From Bacteroidales bacterium (GTDB lineage Bacteria; Bacteroidota; Bacteroidia; Bacteroidales; VadinHA17): a DNA stretch of 7,113 nt. Every line of letters starts with the position of its first letter. The stretch's first letter is position 1. The notes beneath the pieces are model-generated. The model was not told the DNA's origin and did no database searches. It saw only the letters and a list, made by a program, of their open reading frames with translations. The stretch is from NCBI GenBank assembly GCA_003520925.1, contig DOTV01000064.1:7434-14546 (forward strand), read 5' to 3'. Positions 6,253-7,113 of this stretch are shown here, in pieces. The translations under genes and the position numbers were made by a program.

Positions 6253-7113
6253 TCAATATGGGTCTACATCTATCCCGATTTTTAAAGCTGATCCCCCCTT
6301 TTCCTTCTCCAACCTTTCAATTGCGTCATTAATAATCTTTTTTGCGGTAGCAACAGGTCTCTCCCGCTCAAGCTTTATGAGTATAGTTTTAATGTACCAG
6401 AGCTGAACCTGTGAGATAAGAGGGAATTCAGGTCCGAGAATATTTTTGCCAAACGTTTTCTTCAGGTCCCGTGCCAGCAAACCGGAAAAAATATTCAACA
6501 GTTCTCTTTCCTTATGCCTGATGCTAATCTTAATCATCCTGCAGAAGGGCGGATAATTGAAGGCTCTCCTTTCCTCCATCTGAATCCTGAACATGTTTAC
6601 ATAATCGTGATTTAAAACTAGCCTTATTATCTTATTATCAGGATCTGAAGTCTGAATTATTACCTTCCCACGTTTCTGTCTTCTACCTGCTCGGCCGCTG
6701 ACCTGCTCCATAAGCTGAAAACTTCTTTCATGAGCCCTGAAATCGGGATAATTTAGAAGGTTATCAGCATTAAGTATTCCGACAACTGTCAGATTTTCGA
6801 TATCAAGACCCTTTGAGATCATCTGAGTACCGATAAGAATATCTGTCTGTCTCTCTTCAAGTGCCCTGATGATTTTATCGAATGATTTCTTCCCCTTTGT
6901 AGTATCCTGATCCATCCTGCCAACCCTTGCGGCAGGGAATATGATCTTGATTTCATCTTCGATCTTCTCAGTTCCGAAGCCCCTTGTTGAGAGTCCGGGT
7001 GACTGGCAATTACCGCATTTTGAAGGGATCGAGGTTGAAAAACCGCAATAATGGCATACCATCCGGCCGATACCTTTATGGTATGTGAGGCTGACCGCGC
7101 ATTGAATGCATTT
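6253..7113 (-). CDS. priA: Primosomal protein N' / replication restart helicase PriA, C-terminal part
   Basis: The frame is open through the right edge, giving 286 residues of a protein that normally exceeds 700; the Met codon at 7060-7062 is internal, because the 17 upstream codons continue the conserved zinc-binding region. PriA recognises stalled forks and loads the replicative helicase, unwinding DNA 3' to 5' with ATP. Visible in order (fragment numbering) are three of the family's four Cys pairs: CIQC at 2-5, CHYC at 20-23 and CGNC at 33-36; the first pair should lie just outside. They are followed by GFGTEKIEDE (45-54), FPAARVGRMDQDT (59-71), helicase motif V in GTQMISKGLD (95-104), and motif VI in QVSGRAGR (137-144). 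The C-terminal domain contains YPPFCRMIKI and ends in the family-typical IDVDPY. The Walker A and DEAH motifs are off-window. This is a core gene and shows no damage. Identification is essentially certain. Confidence 0.97.
   Translation of the reverse strand, partial: KCIQCAVSLTYHKGIGRMVCHYCGFSTSIPSKCGNCQSPGLSTRGFGTEKIEDEIKIIFPAARVGRMDQDTTKGKKSFDKIIRALEERQTDILIGTQMISKGLDIENLTVVGILNADNLLNYPDFRAHERSFQLMEQVSGRAGRRQKRGKVIIQTSDPDNKIIRLVLNHDYVNMFRIQMEERRAFNYPPFCRMIKISIRHKERELLNIFSGLLARDLKKTFGKNILGPEFPLISQVQLWYIKTILIKLERERPVATAKKIINDAIERLEKEKGGSALKIGIDVDPY

Noticed and set aside
7060..7062. ATG as a start for a short 269-residue PriA-like protein
   Set aside because: The frame stays open to the window edge and the 17 upstream codons include a CxxC pair matching the PriA zinc-binding region, so the Met is internal to a longer gene.

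Overview
The window looks like a chromosomal segment of a Bacteroidota bacterium, most likely from the Bacteroidales/Marinilabiliales side of the phylum. The evidence is moderate-to-low GC, two glycoside hydrolases that are both predicted lipoproteins (GH32 and GH92), a NagX/DUF5009-type membrane acyltransferase end, almost no Shine-Dalgarno signal, and an exact match to the Bacteroidota -7 promoter element (TAnnTTTG) before one gene. The phylum call is an inference from family content and style; no marker gene is complete enough for a finer placement.

Layout from left to right: (1) positions 1-352, + strand, the C-terminal 116 residues of a multi-pass membrane protein of the NagX/HGSNAT-like acyltransferase family, cut by the window edge. 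(2) 341-1942, - strand, a GH32 fructan hydrolase lipoprotein that overlaps the first gene tail-to-tail by 12 bases. (3) 1943-2128, a 186-base gap dominated by two facing arrays of a degenerate CACAAAG-type unit that together form an imperfect inverted repeat. (4) 2129-4423, - strand, a GH92 exo-alpha-mannosidase lipoprotein. (5) 4420-5151, - strand, an FkbM-family methyltransferase whose stop codon overlaps the GH92 start (ATGA). (6) 5152-5248, a 97-base divergent intergenic region with a 17-base palindrome and a -7-like element. (7) 5249-6229, + strand, a GT4 glycosyltransferase. (8) 6253-7113, - strand, the C-terminal part of the replication-restart helicase PriA, continuing beyond the window.

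Functionally, the centre is carbohydrate-related. Two secreted, lipid-anchored exo-hydrolases act on fructan and on alpha-mannoside. Two predicted cytoplasmic enzymes, a methyltransferase and a glycosyltransferase, are of types that build or decorate surface glycans. There is no SusC/SusD pair, sugar kinase, transporter or regulator in view, so this is not a recognisable complete polysaccharide utilisation locus. The housekeeping priA marks the right side as core chromosome. The tight FkbM-GH92 coupling and the inverted-repeat element before GH32 are the least ordinary parts. I see no mobile element, CRISPR array, RNA gene or clear new defence or biosynthetic system.
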